From: Simkania negevensis
Lineage (GTDB): Bacteria > Chlamydiota > Chlamydiia > Chlamydiales > Simkaniaceae
Assembly (NCBI GenBank): GCA_016191565.1
Contig: JACPWA010000216.1
Location: 1-7,453 of the forward strand
DNA: 7,453 bases
Direction: 5' to 3'
Of the stretch, positions 1 to 5,921 are shown piece by piece. The position numbers and the translations under genes are program-made. Each line of letters opens with the position of its first letter. Position 1 is the stretch's first letter. The notes under the pieces are model-generated. The model was not told where the DNA came from, made no database searches, and saw only the letters and a program-made list of their open reading frames with translations.

Positions 1-35
1 CTCTATGCATTAAAAAGCAAGGATGAGCAGGCCAA

Positions 36-1457
36 CTAAAAAATAGCTTTGATGAGGTAGAAAATCAAGATGCAGGCAAGGGCGCAGCAGGGGAGGGTGA
101 TCACCCAAGAAAGGACAATATCGCGGAGAGTACGCAAATTGAGGGCAGAGATTCCACGGGCAAGGCCCACACCGAGGACAGAGCCAACGATGCAGTGGGT
201 AGTAGAGATGGGAAGCCCTAATTTGGAGGCAGCGAGAATGGTAATTGCCGCACCAAACTCTGCGCTAAAGCCACGTGTAGGAGTGAGCTCCGTAATCTTT
301 TTTCCAATCGTTTCGATCACCCGCCATCCCCAGGTAGCAAGACCGATCACAATTCCGATACCGCCGAGGCCGAGGAGCCAGGTGGGAATAGGAGAGGCAA
401 GAGCGACACTTCCCTTTTTGAGGATCTCAATGGCTGCAGCTACCGGGCCAATGGCATTAGCTACGTCATTGGCGCCATGAGCAAAGGCAACATAGGAGGC
501 GCTAAGGATTTGAAGATAGCTAAACATCTTTTCTACCATCTGATAATCGGTAGTTTTGGTATAAAAGCCTGATATAGCCCTTTTGGTTTCTGTCAGCGCT
601 TCAACCCCTTTTAGGAGTTTGTTAATAGTCTCTCGATCCTCTTCTGAAGAGGAGAGCTGGACCTGTTTTAAGTGTTTTACCGCTTTATTTAAGCTATATA
701 CTTGGTGAGGAATAGGGGAGGAGGTTGTTGCAAGGGTGGTTTCAGGAAACTTAATTCTCTTAATAAAAAAGTTCATGACTAGAGCTCCAAGAGTTCCCAC
801 TAAAGTAGCAATTACTAAAGTTAGAGCGGGATGAGGATAGAAATGAAAACTTCCCAGTCCATGGAGGAGGCTAGTTAAAGTGAAGACAGCAAACACGATA
901 AAGGTAAGGTAGGGGATGAGTTTTCTTGTAGCGCGCACCGGATGGAGAGCATAAAGAACCTTTCTTTGGAGGAGGCTAAAAAGGAGGAAGGAGAAAAGGG
1001 CAGAAAGAGCAGGAGAGATCACCCAACTCGAAGCAATCGTTCCTACCTCTCCCCAATGAACCACATCACTTCCCCCTACCAGGGCACCAAATCCTAAGAT
1101 AGCCCCGATGATCGCATGGGTAGTGGAAACAGGCCAGCCAAAAAAAGAGGCGATTTGAAGCCAGGAGGCAGTGGCTAAAAGAGCGGCGAGCATCCCATAG
1201 AGCAGAATCTTCGGCTGCGCAGAAAAAAATTCAGGATTGATAATCCCCTGCTGCAAGGTTTTTGAAACGTGGCTGCCGAGAAAAAAAGCCCCTGCGAACT
1301 CCAAGACTCCAGCGATGATGACCGCTTTAAAGAGGGTTAGTGCTCCAGAGCCTACAGAGGTTCCCATTGCATTGGAGACATCATTAGCTCCAATATTCCA
1401 AGCCATATAAAAACCGGCAAGGATCAGGAAAATGAAAAGAATGTGATCAACTGCCAT
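36..1457 (-). CDS. PiT-family inorganic phosphate permease
   Basis: Predicted inner-membrane phosphate transporter of 473 residues, of the PiT family (low-affinity phosphate uptake driven by a cation gradient). The family's internal duplication is clear. The GANDVxNA signature occurs at residues 23-30 and again at 328-335 (GANDVANAIGP), and the P-[VI]-STTH motif occurs at about 109-114 (GWPVSTTHAIIG) and 416-421 (GLPISTTHCIVG). Many hydrophobic segments flank a hydrophilic, charged central loop at roughly residues 232-312, as in bacterial PiT proteins. The start ATG lies 2 nt after the stop of the upstream PhoU-like gene, with only a weak purine-rich stretch before it, so translational coupling is likely. 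Length is normal and both halves are intact. In Chlamydia the homologous permease (CT692, from memory) is also paired with a PhoU-like protein. The cation used cannot be told from sequence. Confidence 0.95.
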   Translation of the reverse strand: MAVDHILFIFLILAGFYMAWNIGANDVSNAMGTSVGSGALTLFKAVIIAGVLEFAGAFFLGSHVSKTLQQGIINPEFFSAQPKILLYGMLAALLATASWLQIASFFGWPVSTTHAIIGAILGFGALVGGSDVVHWGEVGTIASSWVISPALSALFSFLLFSLLQRKVLYALHPVRATRKLIPYLTFIVFAVFTLTSLLHGLGSFHFYPHPALTLVIATLVGTLGALVMNFFIKRIKFPETTLATTSSPIPHQVYSLNKAVKHLKQVQLSSSEEDRETINKLLKGVEALTETKRAISGFYTKTTDYQMVEKMFSYLQILSASYVAFAHGANDVANAIGPVAAAIEILKKGSVALASPIPTWLLGLGGIGIVIGLATWGWRVIETIGKKITELTPTRGFSAEFGAAITILAASKLGLPISTTHCIVGSVLGVGLARGISALNLRTLRDIVLSWVITLPCCALACILIFYLIKAIF

Positions 1458-1459
1458 CT

Positions 1460-2137
1460 TTACTTCAGTTCTAAAATGGTCCCAACTCTATTTGCTAACT
1501 TTTCGGCGATATGAGAGATGTCATTGATCTCTTCTATCAGACGAATATAGAGATAGAATACAGGGGTTGGAATAAGAGTGCCTTTCTTAAAGAAGGCTTT
1601 CATCAGGTGATATTTCATCTTATCTGCTTCATACTCTTTATAGGCAGTTTTTTCGATCATCGTTTTTACTTTTTCTGCCTCGATCCCGCCAAAGGAAGAT
1701 TCGATCAGATCGGGGAGCTCTTTCATAATGTTATAGCTATCCCAAAAAGCCTCGCAATTTTTTAGAAAAAGGGTTTGCATCTCTTCGCACAGCTCTCCGA
1801 ATTCTTCCATGGGGTAGAGAACAAGCAGGTTCCCTATGTCTTCTGATTGATCGGCCAGCCGGTCCTGAATCGATAGAATCTCTAAAAATTGTCCTCGATC
1901 GATCGGTAGCCAGGTTCTTTTGGTGAGTTGATTTCTGATGTCATTTTTAGTGAGATCAGCTTCATGTTCTAGTCGGGAGAGTTCAGCGACCAGTTTTTCG
2001 ATCGCCTCTGGAGGGGCTTTTTTGAGCTTTTCGAAAATTTCGATAAGCTTTTTATAACAGTCGCTAACGTTTTTCATATGGGCGAGAAGAGAGGAAAAAG
2101 GAGACTTTCCAAAAAGACCAGCAATAGCGGAAAACAT
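1460..2137 (-). CDS. DUF47/TIGR00153-type PhoU-like protein, partner of the phosphate permease
   Basis: A 225-residue, all-helical, charged, soluble protein of the PhoU-divergent (DUF47, TIGR00153) family. Members are commonly encoded beside PiT permeases and are thought to modulate phosphate transport; their exact role is not settled. Two matching acidic motifs, EHEAD (57-61) and EYEAD (168-172), sit in the two halves as expected from the three-helix-bundle repeat of PhoU. Further acidic helices (QDRLADQSED at 91-100, EEINDISHIAE at 202-212) could bind metal as in PhoU. There is no signal peptide or membrane segment, so it should be cytoplasmic or peripheral at the membrane. The ATG is preceded by AAGG (2150-2153) at a rather long 12-nt spacing. 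Its stop lies 2 nt before the permease ATG, so the two are one transcription unit. Compare Chlamydia CT691 (from memory). Confidence 0.9.
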   Translation of the reverse strand: MFSAIAGLFGKSPFSSLLAHMKNVSDCYKKLIEIFEKLKKAPPEAIEKLVAELSRLEHEADLTKNDIRNQLTKRTWLPIDRGQFLEILSIQDRLADQSEDIGNLLVLYPMEEFGELCEEMQTLFLKNCEAFWDSYNIMKELPDLIESSFGGIEAEKVKTMIEKTAYKEYEADKMKYHLMKAFFKKGTLIPTPVFYLYIRLIEEINDISHIAEKLANRVGTILELK

Positions 2138-2171
2138 AAAAGTGATTTACCTTGGGTAGATCCAAAGCTGT

Positions 2172-2200
2172 ATCATAGAGTCAGTAATAATTAATTTCAC
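2172..2200 (-). promoter_or_regulatory. Possible sigma-70-type promoter for the phosphate-uptake pair
   Basis: Read on the minus strand, GTGAAA (2195-2200, 4 of 6 matches to TTGACA) is followed after exactly 17 bases by TATGAT (2172-2177, 5 of 6 matches to TATAAT). Transcription would begin near position 2165, giving a leader of about 28 nt before the PhoU-like ATG. The -35 overlaps the stop codon of the upstream pseudouridine synthase. Such matches arise often by chance in AT-rich spacers, and read-through from the upstream gene, which points the same way with no visible terminator, is equally possible. Confidence 0.35.
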
Positions 2201-2895
2201 GCAAAAATAGCATTTCTCTCTTCTTCTCGGAGCTCGCGCCACGCCCCCTCTTTGAGATCCCCCAGAAGGATCCCTCCAATGCGAATCCGAGTTAAAGAGA
2301 TAATTTCTAACCCAGCTTCTCCCACTAGGGCACGCACCTCCCGTTTCTTCCCCTCTTTTACGACCACTTTTAGCGTATTTCTTCTCACTTTGACTACTCT
2401 TACTGGCGCAATCCATTCTCCTTCTAGCCGCATTCCTTTAGAGATTTGTACAAGTGCCTCGTGAGAAATTTCCTCGACCGTTTTTACCAGATACTCTTTA
2501 GAAAGATTTGAGGAAGGATGGATCACTTTTTGAGCAAAAGCGCCATCATTGGTTACAATGATAAGCCCTGTGGTATCTTTATCAAGCCGTCCTGCAGTAA
2601 AAAGACGTTTTCCTATCTCTGAAAAAAGATCGACTACCCGTTTGCCACTTTCCAATTGGTTAGTACAGAGATAGCCTTTCGGCTTATTCAAAAGAAAATA
2701 GACCTTCCCTTGTTCGCCTGTAACTAGCTCCCCTGCTACCCGGATTCTATCTTCTTCCCATGAAACGAGGGTTTGAGGTATTTTGATCACTTCTCCGTTT
2801 ACTTCAACCTGTCCCGCAACAATCAGCTCTTCTGCTTTTCTTCTTGAAGCTATCCCGGCTGCAGCTAGTGCTTTGCTTAATCTTTTTTTTATCAT
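2197..2895 (-). CDS. RsuA/RluB/RluE/RluF-family rRNA pseudouridine synthase
   Basis: Converts a specific uridine in ribosomal RNA to pseudouridine; cytoplasmic. An N-terminal S4 RNA-binding domain (about residues 3-45, KRLSKALAAAGIASRRKAEELI...) precedes the catalytic domain. The family signature GRLDKDTTGLIIVTNDG is at about 102-118, with the catalytic Asp at 105. The chosen ATG (2893-2895) gives 232 residues and is preceded by GAGGA (2904-2908) at 8 nt. The in-frame ATG 21 bases upstream (2914-2916) has no ribosome binding site, and its seven extra residues fall before the S4 domain. The length is near that of E. coli RsuA (231) and shorter than RluB or RluF. The target (16S versus 23S) cannot be assigned by eye, so no symbol is given. 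Corresponds in position to chlamydial CT723 (from memory). Confidence 0.9.
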   Translation of the reverse strand: MIKKRLSKALAAAGIASRRKAEELIVAGQVEVNGEVIKIPQTLVSWEEDRIRVAGELVTGEQGKVYFLLNKPKGYLCTNQLESGKRVVDLFSEIGKRLFTAGRLDKDTTGLIIVTNDGAFAQKVIHPSSNLSKEYLVKTVEEISHEALVQISKGMRLEGEWIAPVRVVKVRRNTLKVVVKEGKKREVRALVGEAGLEIISLTRIRIGGILLGDLKEGAWRELREEERNAIFA

Positions 2896-3046
2896 CGTGC
2901 TATTCCTCACACACATAGATTAAAGAAAAAGGGGTAAAAAACAAAGCTTTTCCTCTATTTTTAACTTTTTTTTACTACCTTAGGTAAGAGATGGTTTCCA
3001 AATGGCTAATCAGGTATTCTTAGGGGGGAAAGAAAAGAGGTGTTTC
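2896..3046. promoter_or_regulatory. Divergent intergenic region between the pseudouridine synthase and the mutase
   Basis: This 151-base AT-rich spacer must carry the start signals for both divergent units. It holds the ribosome binding sites for both: GAGGA at 2904-2908 on the minus strand and AGAGG at 3036-3040 on the plus strand. It also holds several A/T runs and a perfect odd palindrome TACCT-T-AGGTA (2976-2986) that could be an operator. I could not find a convincing -35/-10 pair for either direction; the best plus-strand candidates match only 2-4 of 6 positions. The promoters are therefore inferred from gene arrangement and were not read from the sequence. Confidence 0.4.
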
Positions 3047-3751
3047 ATGAAGCATGCTCCTAGACTAGTCTTGCTTAGACATGGTGAATCGGTATGGAAC
3101 AATCAAAATATTTTTAGCGGGTGGGTTGATATCCCTTTAAGTTTAGCAGGGATTGCTGAAGCGCAAAAAGCAGGAAAACAGATCAGCTCCATCCCCATTC
3201 ATGTGGTCTTTGTTTCCACTTTAATCAGAGCCCAAATGAGCGCCATGATCACGATGATAGAGCATAAAGGGGGAAAGACCCCTGTTCTTCTCCATGCAGG
3301 AGGAGGGAAGCTACAAGAGTGGGCTCAAATCTATGATGAAAAAACGAAGAAAAATTGTATTCCTGTAATCAGCGCTTGGGAACTTAATGAGCGTTACTAT
3401 GGGGAGCTTCAAGGGTTAAATAAAGATGAGACTAGAAAAAGGTATGGGAAAGAGCAGGTGCACATCTGGAGAAGAAGTTTTGATACCGCTCCTCCTAAAG
3501 GGGAAAGCCTAGCGATGACTGCAAAAAGAACGATTCCTTATTTTAAAGAGCAGATTGTGCCCTACCTAAAAAAGGGAGAAAATGTGCTTATTACCGCCCA
3601 TGGAAACTCTTTGCGCTCCATCATTATGGATCTCGAAGGGCTGTCGAAAGAAGAAGTGGTCGCCTTAGAATTGCCTACGGGAGAGCCTTTGTGCTACAGC
3701 TACCTAGAGGGGAATTGGCACAAAGAAAAGATGGATTTATACCAAGCATGA
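3047..3751 (+). CDS. gpmA: 2,3-bisphosphoglycerate-dependent phosphoglycerate mutase
   Basis: Interconverts 3-phosphoglycerate and 2-phosphoglycerate in glycolysis and gluconeogenesis; cytoplasmic. It is a histidine phosphatase superfamily member of 234 residues. The phospho-accepting LRHGES motif has His12, with Arg11 beside it. The SGWVDIPLS stretch is at 24-32, Arg61 lies in STLIRA, the acid Glu115 lies in LNERYYGELQGLNK, WRRSFDTAPP is at 141-150, and the second catalytic His185 lies in TAHGNSLR. The start at 3047 is preferred because AGAGG (3036-3040) lies 6 nt upstream and the protein then begins just before the first beta strand, as in the family. The in-frame ATG at 3002 would add 15 residues and has no good binding site. 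Compared with E. coli GpmA there is about 27 residues of extra sequence between Arg61 and Glu115, and a loss of about 25 residues after WRR. First gene of the cluster with the NifS- and NifU-like genes; compare CT722 pgmA (from memory). Confidence 0.95.
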   Translation: MKHAPRLVLLRHGESVWNNQNIFSGWVDIPLSLAGIAEAQKAGKQISSIPIHVVFVSTLIRAQMSAMITMIEHKGGKTPVLLHAGGGKLQEWAQIYDEKTKKNCIPVISAWELNERYYGELQGLNKDETRKRYGKEQVHIWRRSFDTAPPKGESLAMTAKRTIPYFKEQIVPYLKKGENVLITAHGNSLRSIIMDLEGLSKEEVVALELPTGEPLCYSYLEGNWHKEKMDLYQA

Positions 3752-3779
3752 TTAAAAACTCCAACTTTTAATCATGCTT
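3744..3779 (+). terminator. Perfect 14-bp hairpin overlapping the mutase stop codon
   Basis: Bases 3744-3757 pair perfectly with 3766-3779 around an 8-nt loop (3758-3765). The mutase stop codon TGA (3749-3751) lies inside the left arm. The stem is AT-rich and followed only by a short T stretch broken by AGG, so it is a poor intrinsic terminator. It ends 19 nt before the next ATG and 9 nt before that gene's ribosome binding site. It may act as a partial terminator, or as an RNA-stability or processing element that sets different levels of the mutase and the downstream NifS/NifU-like proteins. Confidence 0.5.
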
Positions 3780-3798
3780 TAGGATTATAGGAGAAAAT

Positions 3799-4932
3799 AT
3801 GAGAGAGCAGATCTATCTTGATAATGGGGCTGCAACTCAGCCTTCCTCAGATCTACTCAGTCAGATCCAACCTTATTTTAGAAACTATTGGCACTCTATA
3901 GAAGCCCCTTATCTGCAAGGGAAACAGCCATTTGCTTCAGTAGAAGAGGCGCGCACTGGAATTGTAGATTTTCTTGATGCAGAAGGGAACTTCTTTTTTG
4001 CTTTTACCTCTTCTGGAGCAGAGGGAATTTCCCAGGTGGTGCAGAGCGTCTACTTCGATGAGATCTATCAAAGTGGAAAGAATCATTTTCTCACTACTCC
4101 TCTTGAAAATAAAGAGATTCTCCTCGCCTTAAAGAAATTTGAAAAGGTGGGATGTATCACTAAGATGGCTACTCTGAATGAACATGGACAAATTACTAAA
4201 GAAAGATTAGAAAAAGCACTTTCTCCTCGCACCTCTCTTCTCTCCCTTTCTTGGGCAAGTAGCTTAACTGGGGTGGTTCAACCGATTGAAGAGATTGCCT
4301 CCCTTTGCAAAGAAAAAGGAATTCTTCTACACGTCGATGCCTCTGACGTACTTGGAAAGATCTACTTTTCTTTAGAGAAAATGCAGATCGATTTTCTCAC
4401 CTTTGGCGGCGATCGGCTGCATGCTCCCAAGGGAAGCGGAGGTATTCTTTATAAGAGCAAACAGCCCCTTTTCCCCCTCATTTCTGGGGAGAGCCTAAAT
4501 CTACCTGCTCTGGTGGGGCTTGGGTTTGCTTTTGAGGAACTTAAAGAAAATTTTGATTACCTCTGCACTGAAGGGGTCCGTCTTAAAAATAAATTAGAAG
4601 AGGGAATCCTAAACGGAGTAGAGCATGCCTCTGTTCTGTTTCAAGAAGCAGAAAGACTTCCCCATGTCACCGCCATTGCCTTTCCCGGGATTCCAAGTGA
4701 GCTTCTCTCTTTTCATCTCATGAAGCAAGGGCTTTTTGTTAGCCGGGGAGGAGGAAGGGAACAACAGCTCACCTCTCTTCTTATCAGTGCAGGAATAGAC
4801 CCCATTGATGCAAGATGCTCTTTAAGTTTTTCTCTTTCTAGAGATACAACGGAAGAGGAGATCGATCAAGCGATTAAACTGGTGATCAGCGCTACCGATA
4901 AGTGTTTTTCCTTGTCACGGAGGGTCCTCTAA
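3799..4932 (+). CDS. NifS-like class V aminotransferase-fold protein, probably catalytically dead
   Basis: A 377-residue homologue of cysteine desulfurases (NifS/IscS; fold type I PLP enzymes). It has the recognisable backbone YLDNGAATQP (6-15), FTSSGAEG (69-76), GVVQPIEEIASLCKEKG (158-174), LLHVDASDVLGK (176-187) with Asp180, FGGDRLHAPKGSGGILY (202-218) and TTEEEIDQAI (350-359). The key residues are gone. Using E. coli IscS numbering, which coincides here up to about 211, His104 is Asn, Asn155 is Ser, Gln183 is Asp, Ser203/His205 are Gly/Asp and the PLP lysine 206 is Arg. The GGGxERxxRSGT loop is missing near 230. The SSGSAC nucleophile loop is replaced by SRGGGREQQ (315-323), and the substrate-binding Arg of SIRFS is Ser343. 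The frame is intact with a good binding site (AGGAG 3789-3793, 5 nt), so it is expressed and not decaying. Second gene of the cluster, overlapping the NifU-like gene; compare CT721 (from memory). Desulfurase activity is unlikely; a structural or regulatory role is inferred. Confidence 0.9.
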   Translation: MREQIYLDNGAATQPSSDLLSQIQPYFRNYWHSIEAPYLQGKQPFASVEEARTGIVDFLDAEGNFFFAFTSSGAEGISQVVQSVYFDEIYQSGKNHFLTTPLENKEILLALKKFEKVGCITKMATLNEHGQITKERLEKALSPRTSLLSLSWASSLTGVVQPIEEIASLCKEKGILLHVDASDVLGKIYFSLEKMQIDFLTFGGDRLHAPKGSGGILYKSKQPLFPLISGESLNLPALVGLGFAFEELKENFDYLCTEGVRLKNKLEEGILNGVEHASVLFQEAERLPHVTAIAFPGIPSELLSFHLMKQGLFVSRGGGREQQLTSLLISAGIDPIDARCSLSFSLSRDTTEEEIDQAIKLVISATDKCFSLSRRVL

Positions 4933-5729
4933 TGCATCCTTCTCTCATGCTTCCCCACCCTTGGAACAAATTTAGCCATCTTTTGGTTGAAAGAATTTTA
5001 TCTCCTGAAAACGTCGGATTCTTCCTAGAAAAAAAAGAAGAGACGCCTCACCTTCGCATCATTTCTGGGAAGGGAGGAAGTATGATAGAGGGAAATGCGG
5101 CTACCCTTTTTCTAGTGATTGATGAAACAGATGGGATCATTGCCGATGCAAAATTTCAGGCATTTGGGGAAAGTGCCCTGATCGGTGCCTGCGATATGCT
5201 CTGTCATCTTCTTCTCAGAAAAAATCGGATACAAGCAAGGCGCATCAGCGCCGATCTGATCGATAAAAGCTTAAGAGATTTTCCAGATACCCCAGCTTTT
5301 CCTGAAGAATATAGCTATCATTTAGGCTTAGGTTTAAAGGCGCTGCAAGATGCCTTGGAATCCTGCTCTGATATTATAGTGACTCACTGCGCCGATTCTC
5401 CTCCTGTCCCCTTTGAATCAACAGAGGAAAGAGGAGAGCGCCTAGATTGGGGAGTGTTAAATAAAGAGGAAAAAATCGAGATGATCAAAACCCTCATCAA
5501 AGAAGAGATTCAACCCTACATTGAGCTTGACGCGGGAGGGCTAGAGGTCTTAGATCTAAAACATGACACAGAAGTGTTGATTGCTTACCAAGGGGCTTGC
5601 GTATCTTGCCCTTCTTCCACAGGGGCTACTTTGGATGCGATCCAGCACATTTTGCAAACAAAAATTCACTCTGCTCTTGTAGTAAAGCCAGATCTTTCTT
5701 TTTTAACCCACATTGAGCAGATCAGATGA
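4932..5729 (+). CDS. NifU-like protein: degenerate IscU-like domain plus Nfu domain
   Basis: A 265-residue two-domain protein related to NifU. Residues about 12-140 resemble IscU (VERILSPENVGFF near 19-31; IIADAKFQAFGESALIGA near 69-86; YSYHLGLGLKALQDAL near 127-142). Residues about 187-250 form an Nfu domain ending in GACVSCPSSTGATLDAI, with the cluster-binding pair Cys223 and Cys226. The three IscU scaffold cysteines are absent: ACGD is replaced by IEGN (Glu53), YGCG by FGES (Glu80), and HC by HL (His130-Leu131, the His retained). Cys87, Cys91, Cys145 and Cys153 exist at other places. The start ATG at 4932 overlaps the NifS-like stop (TAATG) and has GGAGG (4919-4923) 8 nt upstream. An earlier in-frame ATG at 4902 lies inside the previous gene and is less likely. 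It probably still carries or transfers Fe-S clusters through its Nfu domain. Compare CT720 (from memory). Confidence 0.9.
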   Translation: MHPSLMLPHPWNKFSHLLVERILSPENVGFFLEKKEETPHLRIISGKGGSMIEGNAATLFLVIDETDGIIADAKFQAFGESALIGACDMLCHLLLRKNRIQARRISADLIDKSLRDFPDTPAFPEEYSYHLGLGLKALQDALESCSDIIVTHCADSPPVPFESTEERGERLDWGVLNKEEKIEMIKTLIKEEIQPYIELDAGGLEVLDLKHDTEVLIAYQGACVSCPSSTGATLDAIQHILQTKIHSALVVKPDLSFLTHIEQIR

Positions 5730-5752
5730 GCAAAGAAGTATAAGGTTTTTGT

Positions 5753-5817
5753 TTCAAGAAGGATAAAAAAACGCAACTCTATTGGATCAATAGAGAGCAT
5801 TTTTTATCCTTCTTGAA
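5753..5817 (+). terminator. Large composite hairpin, likely bidirectional intrinsic terminator
   Basis: An inner 8-bp stem (5777-5784 with 5788-5795, loop GAT) is followed four bases later by six T residues (5800-5805) and preceded by a run of seven A residues (5765-5771). This is the form of an intrinsic terminator read in either direction. The A and T runs and their flanks also pair perfectly as an outer 18-bp stem (5753-5770 with 5800-5817). With a GC pair in the internal loop (5773-5774 with 5797-5798), the whole 65 bases fold as one long hairpin. It lies 23 nt after the NifU-like stop and probably ends the pgm-nifS-nifU transcript. Confidence 0.75.
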
Positions 5818-5828
5818 GGAAAAAGGTT

Positions 5829-5891
5829 ATGTTTATGCGCCATATTAGACTTCTTTCGAAACTCCATTTATTTGCTCAATGTGGGTTTTAG
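5829..5891 (+). CDS. Possible 20-codon leader ORF
   Basis: A short frame, MFMRHIRLLSKLHLFAQCGF, ends in TAG 30 nt before the phosphodiesterase ATG. An AAGGA (5816-5820) sits 8 nt before its ATG, overlapping the 3' foot of the large hairpin. Nothing in it resembles an amino-acid attenuation peptide, and a frame this short in a 190-base spacer is expected by chance. It is listed because the binding site is well placed. No function can be proposed. Confidence 0.15.
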   Translation: MFMRHIRLLSKLHLFAQCGF

Positions 5892-5921
5892 CAACCAAAG
5901 CTTAAGCGAAGGATCAAAGCC

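Noticed and set aside
70..480. 136-codon plus-strand frame, MQARAQQGRV...
   Set aside because: It lies wholly antisense to the PiT permease, has low-complexity Arg/Pro-rich composition typical of an antisense shadow, and matches no family.
1511..1765. 84-codon plus-strand frame inside the PhoU-like gene
   Set aside because: Antisense shadow of a clear gene; the hydrophobic Phe-rich product comes from reading acidic/Lys-rich codons backwards.
2147..2464. Two frames of 89 and 70 codons over the pseudouridine synthase C-terminus
   Set aside because: Both overlap a well-supported gene in other frames and show no domain or ribosome binding site.
2896..2916. Upstream ATG adding seven residues to the pseudouridine synthase
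   Set aside because: No ribosome binding site before it, whereas the ATG at 2893-2895 has GAGGA at 8 nt and leads directly into the S4 domain.
3002..3046. Upstream ATG adding 15 residues to the mutase
   Set aside because: Weak initiation context and an N-terminal extension not typical of the family; ATG 3047 has AGAGG at 6 nt.
3799..4932. Frameshift or sequencing error as the cause of the missing NifS residues
   Set aside because: Flanking conserved blocks (HVDA, APKG, TTEEEID) are all in the same frame, and the changes are dispersed substitutions and a clean loop deletion.
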